Source: Leptodontidium sp. MPI-SDFR-AT-0119 (lineage: Eukaryota > Ascomycota > Leotiomycetes > Helotiales > Leptodontidiaceae). Taken from it: a DNA stretch of 64,000 nt. Every line of letters begins with the position of its first letter. The first letter of the stretch is position 1. Location of the stretch: positions 3,286,001-3,350,000 of the forward strand of contig JAHLEZ010000005.1 of NCBI GenBank assembly GCA_020726505.1, in the 5' to 3' direction. The notes under the pieces were generated by a model that was not told the DNA's origin, ran no database searches, and saw only the letters and a list, made by a program, of their open reading frames with translations. Shown piece by piece: positions 11,145 to 22,898 of the stretch. Made by a program: the position numbers and the translations under genes.

Positions 11145-11388
11145 GAGCCTGGAGGCACGGGTCTGTGCGCTACAGGACATTTCACAGCCAAATGAAAAAT
11201 AACAATTCAAAGGTCTAGTTAATAGAAAGACAGATATACTTATTCTTTATCGTGTATTTTAATAATAAAGCAAAACGATTAAGCGTTCGTTAATATATTT
11301 AAGTGTGAACTCGCCTACTTTGTATTGTCTAAGCCTGAAAGTGCCTCGCGAAACAGCCTGTAGACCACAGACCCGTGCCTCCAGGCTC
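11145..11388. mobile_element. Small inverted-repeat (MITE-like) element
   Basis: The sequence starting at 11145 (GAGCCTGGAGGCACGGGTCT) recurs as its reverse complement ending at 11388. The first 23 bases match perfectly, then after a 2-base mismatch another 7 match. The interior of about 180 bp is AT-rich and has no convincing gene. The 244-bp length, long terminal inverted repeats and lack of coding suggest a non-autonomous DNA transposon. I could not identify a clear target-site duplication, so the exact ends are uncertain by a few bases. Confidence 0.6.
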
Positions 11389-11568
11389 GTCAAGGTATTG
11401 GGCTGCCCTCAGGCTGAGAACCAGCCGCCAGGATCTCTGATGCAGGTCTTGGTTATCTTCCTAGACAGATTTGCAAAATACACACGACCAAGTAAATAGA
11501 TGGTACTCAAGCCTAAGAGTAACCACGAAAGAGCATTTACGGCAATTAAATTTAGACCGAAAAGCTTC

Positions 11569-13166
11569 TCAGTCTCTTCTACTGTCAGTTTTTACCGTGA
11601 ACATAGTTGTCCTTACAATCCCTGCATTCCCATGGGAACCCATTGGCAGAATTTCTTTCTCACTTCCACTGTCGCCACCGGCATCAATCCAACTTTCATC
11701 ACCCATACTCTTCTGGCTCACGTTGGCGCTCACAAATGCCCTATTTCCAGCTTCTAGATCCCGCAATGGTATAGCAGTCTCCATATCCTCACCACCAAAG
11801 CTTCGCATTGCGCTGCCCCCATTTGTTTTTTGGCCTGTACCACTGGAGTCGTACTGTCGGAGTAACCAGATCTAGTGTTTCCTTGGGGGCCGGTATTTCC
11901 ACGCGTACGGTGGCCGGAAGAGACGGCGTTGGAGAGCCAGGAGAAGAGAGGGCGGAGGGCAGGCATACACGAAGCAATGATTGAAATGTTGAGCTGGACG
12001 TATCCCCACATTTGTACTCCTTGGGTCCTGTTTGGGAAAGACTGTAAGCTTCAGTTCATTCAATGTATTGTAATAGAATATGTTAGGCAGAACCTACCAT
12101 GTAGCATCTCTATCCTTAGGCAAACCGACCTGCTTTATTGCCTTTACTACTCCAAGTCCCACAGCCGCGTATCCCAGAGAGAGAACTCCGATCAGTGAGA
12201 TCTTTTGATGTCGATTTATTTGCAGATTCCAGATGACGTGAACGGGAAGGGTAGCGAGTAGAACGTCGGTAAACATGTTAAACGAGGTATTCATCAGTGA
12301 GATGTTCGTGACGTGGACTTGGGGATAACAGTGTGTTGTTGGCAGTCGACGAAGTGAGAAGTCCCAGAATGCCTTGACCGGTAGACACCAAAAGATTAAA
12401 GTGCCCCAGCATGCAATTGTGAAAGCAATTAAGAAGCCTATCATTAAAGAGTAGATAAGCAGTTCATCTCCTTACAAATGAGTCTTGTTACTGGAGGCAG
12501 ACTTACCGACAATCGACCACAACGTGATTTTATAGGCTTTCCCATTAACGAATCGCATCAGTAAAAAGCAGATGCTTATTTTCACCAAATGCAGCCCGAG
12601 AACCGCACCAACGGTCGAGTAGATGAGATTTCCTTTTCGATGAATAATCATATGTGCGGGTGAAATCGTATTGGTATGTCGACCTAAAGAGTGTTCGGAT
12701 TGCCAGCTGAAAATGGCCATTGCGACGCATGAGCATGCCTAAGTGCATATCAGTGGTATTTTTTGCTGTTAATTCTCGAGCCCTGAGTCATTCAGAGTTG
12801 TGAAGAGGTAATGAACCACTCCCTCCAAAGTACAAAGCACGAGCCACAACCTACAGCCATGAGTTTCCATGGAGTCTTAAACTTGAAAAGGACCCAGGAC
12901 TGCGATTAAAAGGGAAATTTATGGCTCACCATCGCAGCAAGCATGATGTAATCATCAATTCCTATAACCTTCACGACCATCAAACGGACGTATGTTCTCA
13001 GCGACACCGCAATAAAAGCAAGGACGAAAAACGGAATTATCATCCCCATAATAAATGGAAGGTTTGACTCTGCTGCTCTGGCCGCAAATGCTTCCGGACT
13101 GAGTGTTGGTGATAGAGCTGCTCCTCCAGTCGCAACCGCAGTTGCACGGCTTATTGTCGACGACAT
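11569..13166 (-). CDS. SAT4/PTH11-type seven-helix membrane protein (fungal rhodopsin-like domain)
   Basis: A multi-exon minus-strand gene starting at ATG 13166. Exon 1 is 13166-12930 and ends in the family's DDYIMLAAM. A later exon contains MAIFSWQSEHSLGRH and VGAVLGLHLVKISICFLLMRF and ends at 12507. The next runs 12437-12098 (FLIAFTIACWGTLIFWCLPV, helices and a QINRHQKISL loop). The next begins at 12027 (MWGYVQLNISIIASCMPALR), with introns GTAAGT to GATAG and GTAGGT to AACAG keeping phase. The part between 12929 and about 12745 could not be resolved. The C-terminal tail switches frame near 11850: a tail in another frame (MRSFGGEDMETAIPLRDLEA) runs to 11569, so there may be a 1-base lesion. 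Such proteins sit in the plasma membrane; ligands are mostly unknown. Confidence 0.6.
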
Positions 13167-13174
13167 TTGGTCAT

Positions 13175-13980
13175 AAAGTTGGATTTTGGTGAGATTTGGT
13201 TTCGGCTGATGTATCCACCTCTCTGACGCTGATCCTCAAGATCGTAGAGCAGGTTAGATACAGCATGTGGAAGTTGTAAGGTGGTTCGGGTTCACAAGTT
13301 TGTTCCTCTGCTGAATCTCATTCGAACTCTATCCACACAGAACTGTTGGTAAAAAATCGAAGGCCTGCAATCACAACGAAAGAAGCGAACAGAGGAATTC
13401 TTTAATGGTTGAATTCAAATGCTTATCGCCAAGTCACAAAGGGGGGCAGAAACGTGAAGAACAGAGGAAGTCCATTTAATACTGAGTACAGGTAAACGTT
13501 CTTCAATAATGGCAAACTTACCAAGTTGCTGAAACAGTGTCTCATCCGGATCAATAGGCGTGGTCGGCTAGGTGTAGAGCTTATGAAAGCACGGGAAAGG
13601 TTGTTTTTTGCTATGAATTCTCGCTATCCCCTGGAATTAACGGATCCTTCGGCCGTTCCTGCTTCTTCTTGCTCCGAAAATACCAGGTCCTGCATTGCAA
13701 ACTCGGTTCCTGGGTATTTCCCGCTTGGCGCATCGGAGACGTTTGACAGCAGCATGTGGGAGTTAACGAATTAGAAGGTGATGAATGGAATAGGACCTAG
13801 TCCCTTCAAGAAGAGTAAGGGTAGAATGCATGAACGGTTCAAAGTCTACAATTTGCATCACTTTCGATAGACTAGGTAAAGGAATTGATTAGTTGACAGT
13901 GGTGGATGTCAACTTGCAGATCAGAAAATACTTAAAAATATTATATACCAGGATCCTTCTATCCTGTCTAGTCATAAACC
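13175..13980. other. Intergenic, no supported gene
   Basis: The stretch holds the 5' side of the SAT4-type gene and an 82-codon plus-strand frame (13526-13774) without a recognisable domain or signal peptide. I see no RNA gene. Confidence 0.3.
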
Positions 13981-13984
13981 AGAG

Positions 13985-15185
13985 ATGAGAAGGAGACAGC
14001 TGTCAAGTCCAAAGCGAAGAGAGGTGGCTGCTCTTTACTCAATGTCAGCATCAGGATGGATTGGTACGTCACTCTGACCGGAGTCATCTTCAAATACTGA
14101 TCGAAAAAGGGCTCACATGTTCGCTTCAGAACGCAAAGCATACATCAATTCTGTCCTTTGCTTAATGTCCAAGCCCTCGCAGGTAGATCACACTCTCTAC
14201 CCAGAGCCAAGTCACGATTCGACGACTTCATTGTCGTTCATGCCAACTACAGTCGATCGATTCATGGCACTGGGAATTTCTTGACATGGCACAGATACTT
14301 TACTTTTGTGTATGAGCAAGCTCTTAAGAACGAGTGCGGCTACAAAGGTACTCAGCCAGTAGGTATTCCAGGAACAACTGTATTACGTTCATACCGATCT
14401 AACACGCACAGTACTGGAACTGGGGTACATGGGCTCATGATTCTGCCAAGTCGCCTGTATTCGATGGTTCTGATACATCTTTGGGGAGTGACGGTTCGTT
14501 CGTCGCACATAATGGATCCGTTGCAGGACGAGGGGCAATCTGGGTGCCATCCGGTAAGGGTGGTGGTTGTATGAAATCCGGGCCATTCAAGAAGTACGGT
14601 CTTCGCAACAATGAGATCTGAATCGCGTAGCTAACAAAACCCCAGTATGGCGAATAACATGGGCCCTATGCAACCAACAATGGACGGCGTTGTAGCCAAT
14701 CCCAACGGCTTCTACGCGTACAACCCGCGCTGTCTCAAACGCGCTGTCTCAAACGCGATATCTCGCCCTACGCATCCTCAACATGGACAACCACTCCCCA
14801 AATCCTAACCCTCATCACTACCCGTGGCGTCAAAGCCTTCCAAGACAACATCAACGGCGACTTTGCCGCCGGCAACTTAGGAATTCACTCTGCTGGGCAT
14901 TACACGATCGGTGGTGATCCCGGCTCGGATTTCTACCAATCCCCCGGCGACCCAGTCTTCTACCTGCACCACGCCATGGTCGATCGGACGTACTGGATCC
15001 ACCAGAATCCCAACTTGCCGGGGAGCTTGACGGATTTGGATGGGACACTCACGGTCTTTAATAATCCTCCTAGTCGTGATACGACGCTTGATGATCTGTT
15101 GGGAATGGGTCCTTTGGCACCGGAGTTGAAGATTCGTGATGCGATGAGTTCGCTTGGAGGGCCGTTCTGCTATATTTACTTGTAG
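13985..15185 (+). pseudogene. Tyrosinase (type-3 copper oxidase), broken by a frameshift and a 14-bp tandem duplication
   Basis: The copper-A site is visible as FIVVHANYSRSIHGTGNFLT followed by WHRYF, and copper-B as GIHSAGHYTIGG and DPVFYLHHAMVDRTYW. The last residues GGPFCYIYL, just before the stop at 15183-15185, are the usual family end. An intron at 14359-14411 (GTAGGT to GCACAG) joins GYKGTQP to YWNW. Another (about 14591-14645, GTACGG to CCCCAG) joins GPFK to NMANNMGP. Lesions are a one-base shift near 14200 between LCLMSKPSQVDHTLYP and AKSRFDDF, and an exact 14-bp tandem copy at 14729-14742/14743-14756 inside the CLKRDIS codons. The N-terminus also looks damaged. Tyrosinases oxidise phenols; this copy cannot be read through. 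Confidence 0.8.
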
Positions 15186-15189
15186 ATTA

Positions 15190-15670
15190 CGGGGAGGATC
15201 TGGAAAATGTGTAATTGTTAATAGGGAGAGCGAGGGAAATGACGTTGTAAACAGAAACGAATGATCGTATGAATAGACCTTAGGTACTCCATCTCCCGAC
15301 TCTCACTTCATTTTGCTTTTTTCAAGATTTGTGATCTGGTTCTTAATTACAAATCTATCGCCGAGTGCAGCCAAATAGTCCATATATTGTCAGAGGTAGT
15401 ATCTATACGCCAGAGCCGGTTCAAGATTGTGGAAAAGAAATTCCCTCGAGTGAGTAATCGAGGTGAAAAGGGGGTGAATGACTGGGTATCAAGGTTCTTT
15501 GTTGGGATTTTCAGACTTTTCAGGTGAATTACTCGGTAAAGATTCAACCGATCTTTTTTGTTGCATATCGCATGTTTGTTTACATTCTAAAGTGAAGTCT
15601 TGGATTCAGTTGAGGTCAACGTCGAGGATGACCAAAGGATTCACTATATTCTTGGTAATGGTAAGAGATG
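15190..15670. other. Intergenic, no supported gene
   Basis: It contains only short open frames on either strand with no family resemblance. It separates the decayed tyrosinase from the next decayed gene. Confidence 0.35.
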
Positions 15671-15674
15671 TCGC

Positions 15675-16735
15675 TTAATTGTTTACAAGTGAACTCCCAC
15701 TGGACTGCATTACACCCATTTTTATCCTGACAAACGAGAGCCTTAATTTTCTTCTGGGCAAATCAAATTGATTCTTGGACGGGCGGAACTGGCTACTCAA
15801 GGCTCCCCGGAGCATATCTTGCATCTCACGCAATACCCTCGCATTATTGTCCTTCAAACTCCTCATCTCGTTCCTAACCTCTATCAGGTCTTGCAGGACC
15901 TCGACCCTGAAAGCAACTTCATGTTCTGCTGGTTCTGGCATAGGACTGGAAATGTCAGCTGAGGGGTGACCTGAAAGGAGCTTGAGTGCTTGCTGCCTAC
16001 TTGGAAATCCTCGTCTGGTTGTGAATCTCGCCATATTCTGGCAGACCCCCGTTCCTGGACGCAGGTAGACGGCTGATTCTGCTAGCTGGGTGAGTATTTG
16101 GAAGGTCTTCTAGTGTAACTCACTTCAGAAACCTCAACTCGGCAAGTGTTCGGATTACTTCACTTCTGAACAAAACTTCATGCTCTGTTGGTTCTGGAGC
16201 AACGCTAGTTTGATCAGCTTGGGGTGACTGGAAAATAATCTTGGGATGCATACCTCGAGAAGACATCGTTTGCAATCTCCCTCAGCGTCGCCATTCCAGT
16301 TTCCGTCTTCGCCATAGCACTCTTGATCATTTCCTCCCTCTGGAGGAACTTTGCACGAAGCTAAAACTTATTTCTGTCAGGGTAGAAACCTGGTTTGAGC
16401 CGCCTGAGCAGTTCTTTGGTTTGGTCCAACGAATTATAAGCCCCACTGAGAGTTGCAGCGACTCTGTGCTGTAGGGGATCATCTACATGACTGCGTTGCA
16501 TTTCGGTCTGAAGCTTTAAATCGAGGCGCTGGAAGTCCGCGTACTTTGATTGCAGCGTGGACACCATCTCCGTGATGTTCCTCTCAGCGTTTCTCATCGA
16601 GTTGAAATAAACTTGGGCACTTATCATCAATGCACCAGCGAAGGTTAGGATTCCGATGATGTTGGCAGTCACAGAGAGAGGGCTGTCGGAGCAAGAGAGG
16701 TTCTCCTGACACGAGACGCAGACTGGTGTGCTCAT
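15675..16735 (-). pseudogene. Small membrane-anchored coiled-coil gene with premature stop and duplicated segment
   Basis: The frame from ATG 16735 encodes a Cys-containing N-terminus (STPVCVSCQENLSC), one hydrophobic helix (ANIIGILTFAGALMISAQVY) and a heptad-like helical region. It meets a TAG at 16363-16361, after which the same frame continues sensibly (LRAKFLQREEMIKSAMAKTE) to about 16250. Further on, 16230-16110 encodes PEPTEHEVLFRSEVIRTLAE, and the separate open frame at 16034-15675 contains PEPAEHEVAFRVEVLQDLIE, so this segment is duplicated. The family is not recognised. A decayed gene or two fused partial copies are the likeliest readings. Confidence 0.45.
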
Positions 16736-16739
16736 GGCT

Positions 16740-17549
16740 TGAGTTCTCGCAGAAAGAATGATAGTTTACGGTAGGACTAAATTAATGAGATGAGAATTTT
16801 GGGGTTTAGGAAGGCAGGTTCTGAAGGAGGTGATTTTGCAGCGTAGATAAGGCTCGCCGCGAGGAAGAGCTGAAGGTGAGGATGAGCGGGTGTACAGTAA
16901 CCCTCCAGCTAATCAACTCCGGCACAGATGCAATTGTCCGGTACGGGGGATCAAAATCTCGGAGAGGGTGTGCGTCAAGGTCCTGTTGCCAAAGGGACCA
17001 GAAATAAATATGATTTTCTAGTTTCGAGGACCTGCAAAGCGCAAAATGAACTTAACACCCTACAGGTGTTGACGGCGTCCACAAAAGAGTCGACTGATCT
17101 TTTCAAATTCTACGATTCGACGCGTGGTTTTGCTCTCCTCCCTCCCTCTGTCCTTTCATCTTTCCTATTGGGTGCTATCGCCCTATTAATATCTTGTTCA
17201 GATCACCAGAACCATCATAATTATCAATCAAACACACAAGAACACACCAACAAAAACACAAGAAGGTAACCAGCGTATATTGGTATCATTCCATTCATGC
17301 CCCTTCCCCCTCGCTTCCTTCCCATTCCATAACTCAGATATACAATACAAAGTAAAACAATTCGCTCGTAATAAAGCATTGTAGAGCAAGTATGTCCGCC
17401 TGCCTTCCTGTCTCTCCGGAACATGGCTGTATGTATAGATGTATGCTCGCTAAACCGCCCTCAAAGCAAGGAAAAACACAAGACGCAATATGATGTGAAC
17501 TAACGTAGTAGGTATCGAGAATTCGCTCCTCGCTCCTCACCACTCCCCT
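16740..17549. other. Intergenic, no supported gene
   Basis: The open frame at 16928-17269 (plus) has no domain. The part from about 17250 to 17549 is the 3' side of the Ssk1 gene and probably contains its 3' UTR. Confidence 0.35.
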
Positions 17550-20047
17550 CTACTTTCTTTCTTCCCCCTCATGTAACTCCTCCTGAATAGCTAAACGACT
17601 CGTACTCCCACCTGGATTGGCACCAAGACTGCTCCTATTTTTTTTCTTCTTATTCGCAGCAGACAGCTTTGCGCTCTTGGCTCCCTTCTCTTCCTTGTCG
17701 GCTTGCTGCGAGAAGTCTTTCCATTTGCGCCATCCATCAAAGTCGATTAGTGCTTGCATACAGCCCCATTCCATTACTTTCCGCTCAAGCCAGACGAAGT
17801 TGACAGGCTGGAGGGGAATTAGCTTGGTGCTTGGAAAGAAAGGGCAGTGGAAGAGGTAAATAGGAGAGGTGGAAATACTTTAGTCAAGAAGTCATTACAC
17901 CCCGCCGCCAAAGCCTCATGACGATCCGACTGCAAGCTCGAAGCAGTAAGTGCCACAATAATAACCGGACTCTTGAAGAGAACCGTACTCGGCAACTTAT
18001 CCTCGCCTTCAGGTTCATCCGCTCCGGTCTCTGGTGCGGAAGAACTTGCACTACTGCTGAAAACACCTATCGAATTCAACCTTTCCAGTCTTCTAATCTC
18101 CTTCGTAGCCTCCAGTCCACTCATGATGGGCAGTTGGATATCCATCAACACTAAATGGAAACCTCCAGCTCGCCATTTATTGACCGCTTCACGACCGTTC
18201 ATAGCGGTCTGCCAACGGACTTTGAGACGCTTCATGAATGCCTCCAGGAGTTTCAAATTGATGATGTTGTCTTCGACGATGAGGACGTTGATCGGAGGTA
18301 CGCCTCCATTCAGCATTCCCGCTGGGAGGGATGGGTGTTCAACCTTTGCCTTTTTAGATCTCTTGGGGTGATTGTTTTGAGGACGAGGAGAAGAGACTCG
18401 AGGGGGAGGAGTGGCAACGCGTTGGACCTGGGATGCAAGATCATTGGGCTGTGGTGCAGGGGGAGTGGGAAGGGGAGGTGCTGCAGGGGGTGCATTGGAT
18501 TTTTCTGATGCACTTGAGTGAGCTCTTGAACGTGAACCCCGAATTAAAGCGTGCGTACCGTTATTTACCGCCGGCTGCTGTGACAGACCGCTGATAACAG
18601 TAGGGGATGATGTATGTTGACGACCTATCCTAGGTCTATTGCTATGGTGCCTCCTTGAGGAACTGCCAGGTGAGGGAAGTGCTGGGACATGTCCTGTTGT
18701 GAGGACGGACATGGAGTGTGCCGCAAGTGGGTGGTGGCCATTCTGACCATTGACGCCGACAGGTACGCTGTGTGGGAGATGTGGTGAAGGTGCCGCAGGT
18801 GGCATAGGAGGGAAGTAATCCGAACCAGCTTCCGTAGGTCGAAGCTCATCGTAATATATCCTCTGCGGTTGCGGACTTGGTTTTGGCGTCCTCTTTACTG
18901 GGACATCGATAACCAAAGCTTCATCAACGGTCTGTCCTCCTGGAAAGTACGCATCCAGCGTCCTACCCATCGGTTCCTCTGGTCCTAACGTCCTCTCCTG
19001 CCGTTGTTCTCTTGGTACAATCCTCAATGTGACATCTGGCGCATCGAAATTCCTTCCTAACGAGTTGGCGTATTTCTTCAAGATCATATCACGCACATCA
19101 TCTACCAAATCATCCTCGTGAATTGTAACCAGCGTGGCCGACGCACCAGGGCGCTTGACCCATATCTTCCTGCTCACCATATTGGCGCTGATGGTTGAAG
19201 GCCCGTTGCCTGTGAAATAATCGAGGTTCGCAGCTCTCGATTGCGGTGGCAGCTCTGTCTCGAGGAGGGTCTTGATCAATCTCGTCTGCTGATGCGGCAG
19301 TAGACTCTGTCGTCTGGAAAGCTCGGACGGTCTCTGGGAGTTCGCAGCGTTGGTCGTGGTACTGCCTGGACTGGTTACAAATACCTCTCTGTTGCCGTTA
19401 TCCCCCGGACTGACATTCCCATCGTCCTCGTCTTCTTCCAGCACAGGATGGATATCGGTATTGGGCGTGGGGAAGTCAGCGGTCGAGGAGCTGTCCTGCT
19501 TGGGGTCGTCGAGCGTGGATTCTGCTTCGGGGGCGAGGGGAAGGTGAAGGGGAAGCGGAAGGGCGAGAGGGAGGGCTTGAGGGTTGGACGTTGAGGTTGT
19601 TGTTGATGGAGAAGTTGTTGTTTCGTGTCGATCGCTGCTCCCTTGGACTTGGAGCTGCTGTGCTAAAGCTAGGTTCTGCCCGGCGTCCCGACTAATAATC
19701 CTGGATCCAGAGCCAACAGCCTCACTATTCTCAAGTCCAGCTCCGGCTCCAGCCCCAACCTCACCTCCTCCCAGCACATCCTTCTCGTCGATTGTCGCGG
19801 CTCCGAATGTTGATGGTGGTTTATGACTTGTGCGCGACCTGACCGACCTGGCCTTGCGACCGTGTTCTCCAGGAGTCGAAGAGGAAGTTGTAGCTGGGGC
19901 CTCACCATCGGCGGAGGATTGCGAGACTGTTGATGCGGTGGAATGTCTTCGGGTGAACTTTGCGCGCAGCCTTGTCTTCAGATCCCCAATGGCCATTGAA
20001 GCCCTCAATCCTGTCGCTGTCGCTGTCGCTCTCACCTCTACAGGCAC
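17550..20047 (-). CDS. SSK1: Response regulator Ssk1 of the HOG osmostress pathway
   Basis: Two exons, 20047-17879 and 17807-17550, joined at phase 0 (GTATTT to CTCCAG), give 808 residues. Most of the protein is disordered and rich in Ser, Pro and Thr. A conserved internal segment (KIWVKRPGASATLVTIHEDD) precedes the receiver domain near the C-terminus. The receiver has PPINVLIVEDNIINLKLLEA, the phospho-acceptor segment VLMDIQLPIMSGLEATKEIR, VIIVALTAS, and the Lys in NDFLTKPVNFVWLERK, which spans the splice. By family knowledge Ssk1 receives phosphate from the Sln1-Ypd1 relay and, when unphosphorylated, activates the MAPKKK of the Hog1 cascade. A downstream in-frame ATG at 19996 (MAIGDLKTRLRAKFTRR) is an alternative start that fits orthologues well. 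Confidence 0.9.
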
Positions 20048-22017
20048 GACTATGCAGCCTGCGAAAGTGGATGCAGGTGCTAGCTGTACTGGAGTGTTGA
20101 ACGAGAAGAGGGAGTTGCACCGGAGGAGAGGAGGAGAAGGAGGGAGAGAAAGAAGAGTATATCAATCAGTCAGTCAATCAGCGAGTGAGTAGGTGGTGTG
20201 TGTTCCCGGAGACTTTTTTCTTATTCTGCCCGCTCGAGATGCTTTGCTTTGCTTTGCTGCTTCGTGTCAAGCAAGCCCAAGCCTTTTCTTGTCCCCGGCT
20301 CGCCGTATGTACCGCGTCCGCCTTTTCGCCTTTTCGATGTTGCTCTCCGAAATTCGATGTGACATGATCCGATGAATCCGCTGTTCTTAATCAGCCAGAG
20401 AACACTTACTCCGGAATTAAATTGACAACAGACAGTAAGAGCCGCTTCGTTAATTAGGATGCATTTGTTCAGAATCCATTACAAAAGGTACCACTTCGTC
20501 AAATACACGCTCCGTCAAATGAATTCTTCCATTCCATCTTTTATTTTTCCAATCCCCTCCAACAATTCCTCCTCTCAAACCCAACGCGTCCATGAAATTT
20601 GCCTCTTCCACGCCATCCCGCAGGAACATCACGGCCTCACCCTTCGCTTGAACAATTTATTGGCTATCGGCCCCTGACCATAACACCCATAACACCCATG
20701 GACCCATCCCTTCAGGGGTCCTCGCCCTGATCCGAGTCTCCAAGCGAGGCTGAGCAAGCAAGCTTTCCCCAGTCTCAGTGCTCTTGAATTGACCGACTCT
20801 ACGCTATGATTGGTTTTTGTTGTTTATCTTTTTCGCCTCCTTGGTGCACTACTTCTCTGTATTGGTTTATGTATTGCCACGACTTTTACTCGACGTGCTA
20901 CTCCCGTTATCTTACAGACCTTGGCTTACTTAAGTCACCTTTTACTAATCCCCTTGCAAGATCGATATGAACTTTACAAGGAGTACTTGTAAAGCTACTT
21001 GAACTTGCGGATAAGATTTCTTGTATATATATAAATGGGATGATATGATTAGGAATACACTTGCAACTTCAATCGTTATATCACAGATTCGCAAATTCAG
21101 CGCCATTATCTTGGTCCTTTGGTGTTCAGTCCTCGGCGCTTAGTACCAGCCAATTCTCTGTCTTCTTTGTCGTTTTTCGAGACAGTGCTGACAGCTCCGC
21201 TCAATAGAGATCTCAAACTATGATAAAGTTCCGGTGCAGATATAGTTAGTGTCCAGGATCGCATTAGCTCCCAGAGGTTATACTCGACCATCGGGTCCCA
21301 AGAAGTACGTCTGCTCCCAGAACTCTTCCTCCCGAGACCCTACGGTCATCTAAAAGCGTCCGTAATAGACAGGTGCTTCCCCTTCCCCTTCACCAGGAAT
21401 TCTCATATCTATGTGGCTGGAACTTCTTTCACAGAGGGCATTGGGAAATCGACACACATTTCTTATGATAATAGGTAGCTCGATATGGTGGAAACTTATT
21501 TGCACCTCTAGCTTCACTGGCATAGAATCTAGCTGTGTCGTAAATCTAAAGCCCAGCAATCACAGGGAAAGACCTAAGCAGATTAGGCAAGATCAAGATT
21601 TTAGTTCTCGTTTATCTCTGGTGATCATCACATCAGGAAAGCTAACGAGGTCTGAGGATATGTAGATCATACTGCCTTTTCAACTGAAAACAAGATGCGT
21701 CGTGACTTAGCTCCCTCAATACTACCACGAGACCGAGGTATCCTACAAAACTTATGTGGGCTAATTACAACTTACCCCGCTCCTTCGAGCACTTAAATGC
21801 ATTGATTCCTCGAAACCAAACTGTCTTTGTCTTTCTTCGTACACAAACACCAAAGCGAAGAGCCACCATCATCTTTTACATAAACCCTCTTGGAAATCAC
21901 TTAGGTTAGTAACTAAACTAAAGTATTTACATCGGCTGTTGAAAAACCTATAGATGTCTTGTACTTCGGGGAAGAACGAAGCTAACGTCACACAGCAAAT
22001 CTACAATCATCATCAAG
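20048..22017. other. Long intergenic region, no supported gene
   Basis: The part near 20050-20350 is pyrimidine-rich and is likely the Ssk1 promoter and leader. The remaining short frames (for example 20810-20992 and 21411-21665) have no recognisable family, and I see no tRNA or rRNA. Confidence 0.35.
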
Positions 22018-22290
22018 ATGTCCGCACCTTCCGATCAACCCAACATGGACGAGGGGCAACAGGGACAACAGGATCACGGCAAGATTCATCAGGGTCAGCA
22101 TAGGGCCAGTGTTACGCTTAGGATCTCGGAGCAGACACAAAACACCAGGGGCCAGGGAGAACAGTCGCAGTCTGAAGAGGCTAATCAGGAGAACGCCGGC
22201 GGAACAGAAGAACCCTTGATTAAAGGTGGCAGGTGTCTTTTTGTACCGCAGTTGATTAGGTACTTGACGGTTAATCGGATCGTCAAATGA
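22018..22290 (+). CDS. Small hydrophilic hypothetical protein
   Basis: A 90-codon frame starts at an ATG in good context (ATCAAG before ATG) and encodes a Gln/Gly/Glu-rich, polar peptide (MSAPSDQPNMDEGQQGQQDH onward) ending in a more hydrophobic segment (CLFVPQLIRYLTVNRIVK). No domain or signal peptide is visible. It could be the first exon of a longer gene or chance. Only codon composition and the start context support it. Confidence 0.3.
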   Translation: MSAPSDQPNMDEGQQGQQDHGKIHQGQHRASVTLRISEQTQNTRGQGEQSQSEEANQENAGGTEEPLIKGGRCLFVPQLIRYLTVNRIVK

Positions 22291-22299
22291 ATCCACCTG

Positions 22300-22890
22300 T
22301 ATGCAAGAATGGAGTGTCCATGTTTGACACCACCTCCACTCTTGGAAATTCCAAAGGCAGCATGGCTGCGTGAGTAAGAGTAATCAACGGCTCGGAATTG
22401 ACTCAAAATTAACTGTGAGTAGGACCCCAGTTTTGGCATCGCAATTGAAGTTGTTAGTCATTCATGATCGATGTTGTCCGTAAGTACGGAGTAGTAAATT
22501 GCTGTACATTATGCAATTACCAATGTCCTGTTGCACCCTCCGACTTCCTCTGTCAATCTTGGGTTTGAATTACTACAATCACAATCTGGGCAATACACGG
22601 TGCTGGGAAGGGGATAAATATACAGGCCTTTCCAATTTAACCTCCCCGGCATATTCTACTTCTGCGGGGTTTTCTGCATCAATTCTTTCACCTCTCCACC
22701 TCGAGCCTGCATTGGACCCTGCTTATACCACCAGGGTATTCCAAAATCAGAAGATGTGCTGTACTTCACCGTGGAAGTCCACAACACCAATCCTTCTGCT
22801 GGTCTTCGGGAAACAAGAGTATCGTGAGAACCGCTGTCAGATCCAGTCCCAAGCTCCCGGTAAAGTCCAACAATCCAGCAAAAGGATCCA
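22300..22890. other. Intergenic, 3' side of the kinase gene
   Basis: A plus-strand frame (22499-23137) runs antisense into the kinase gene and is not accepted. No other feature is visible. Confidence 0.35.
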
Positions 22891-22898
22891 TTTCCTAT

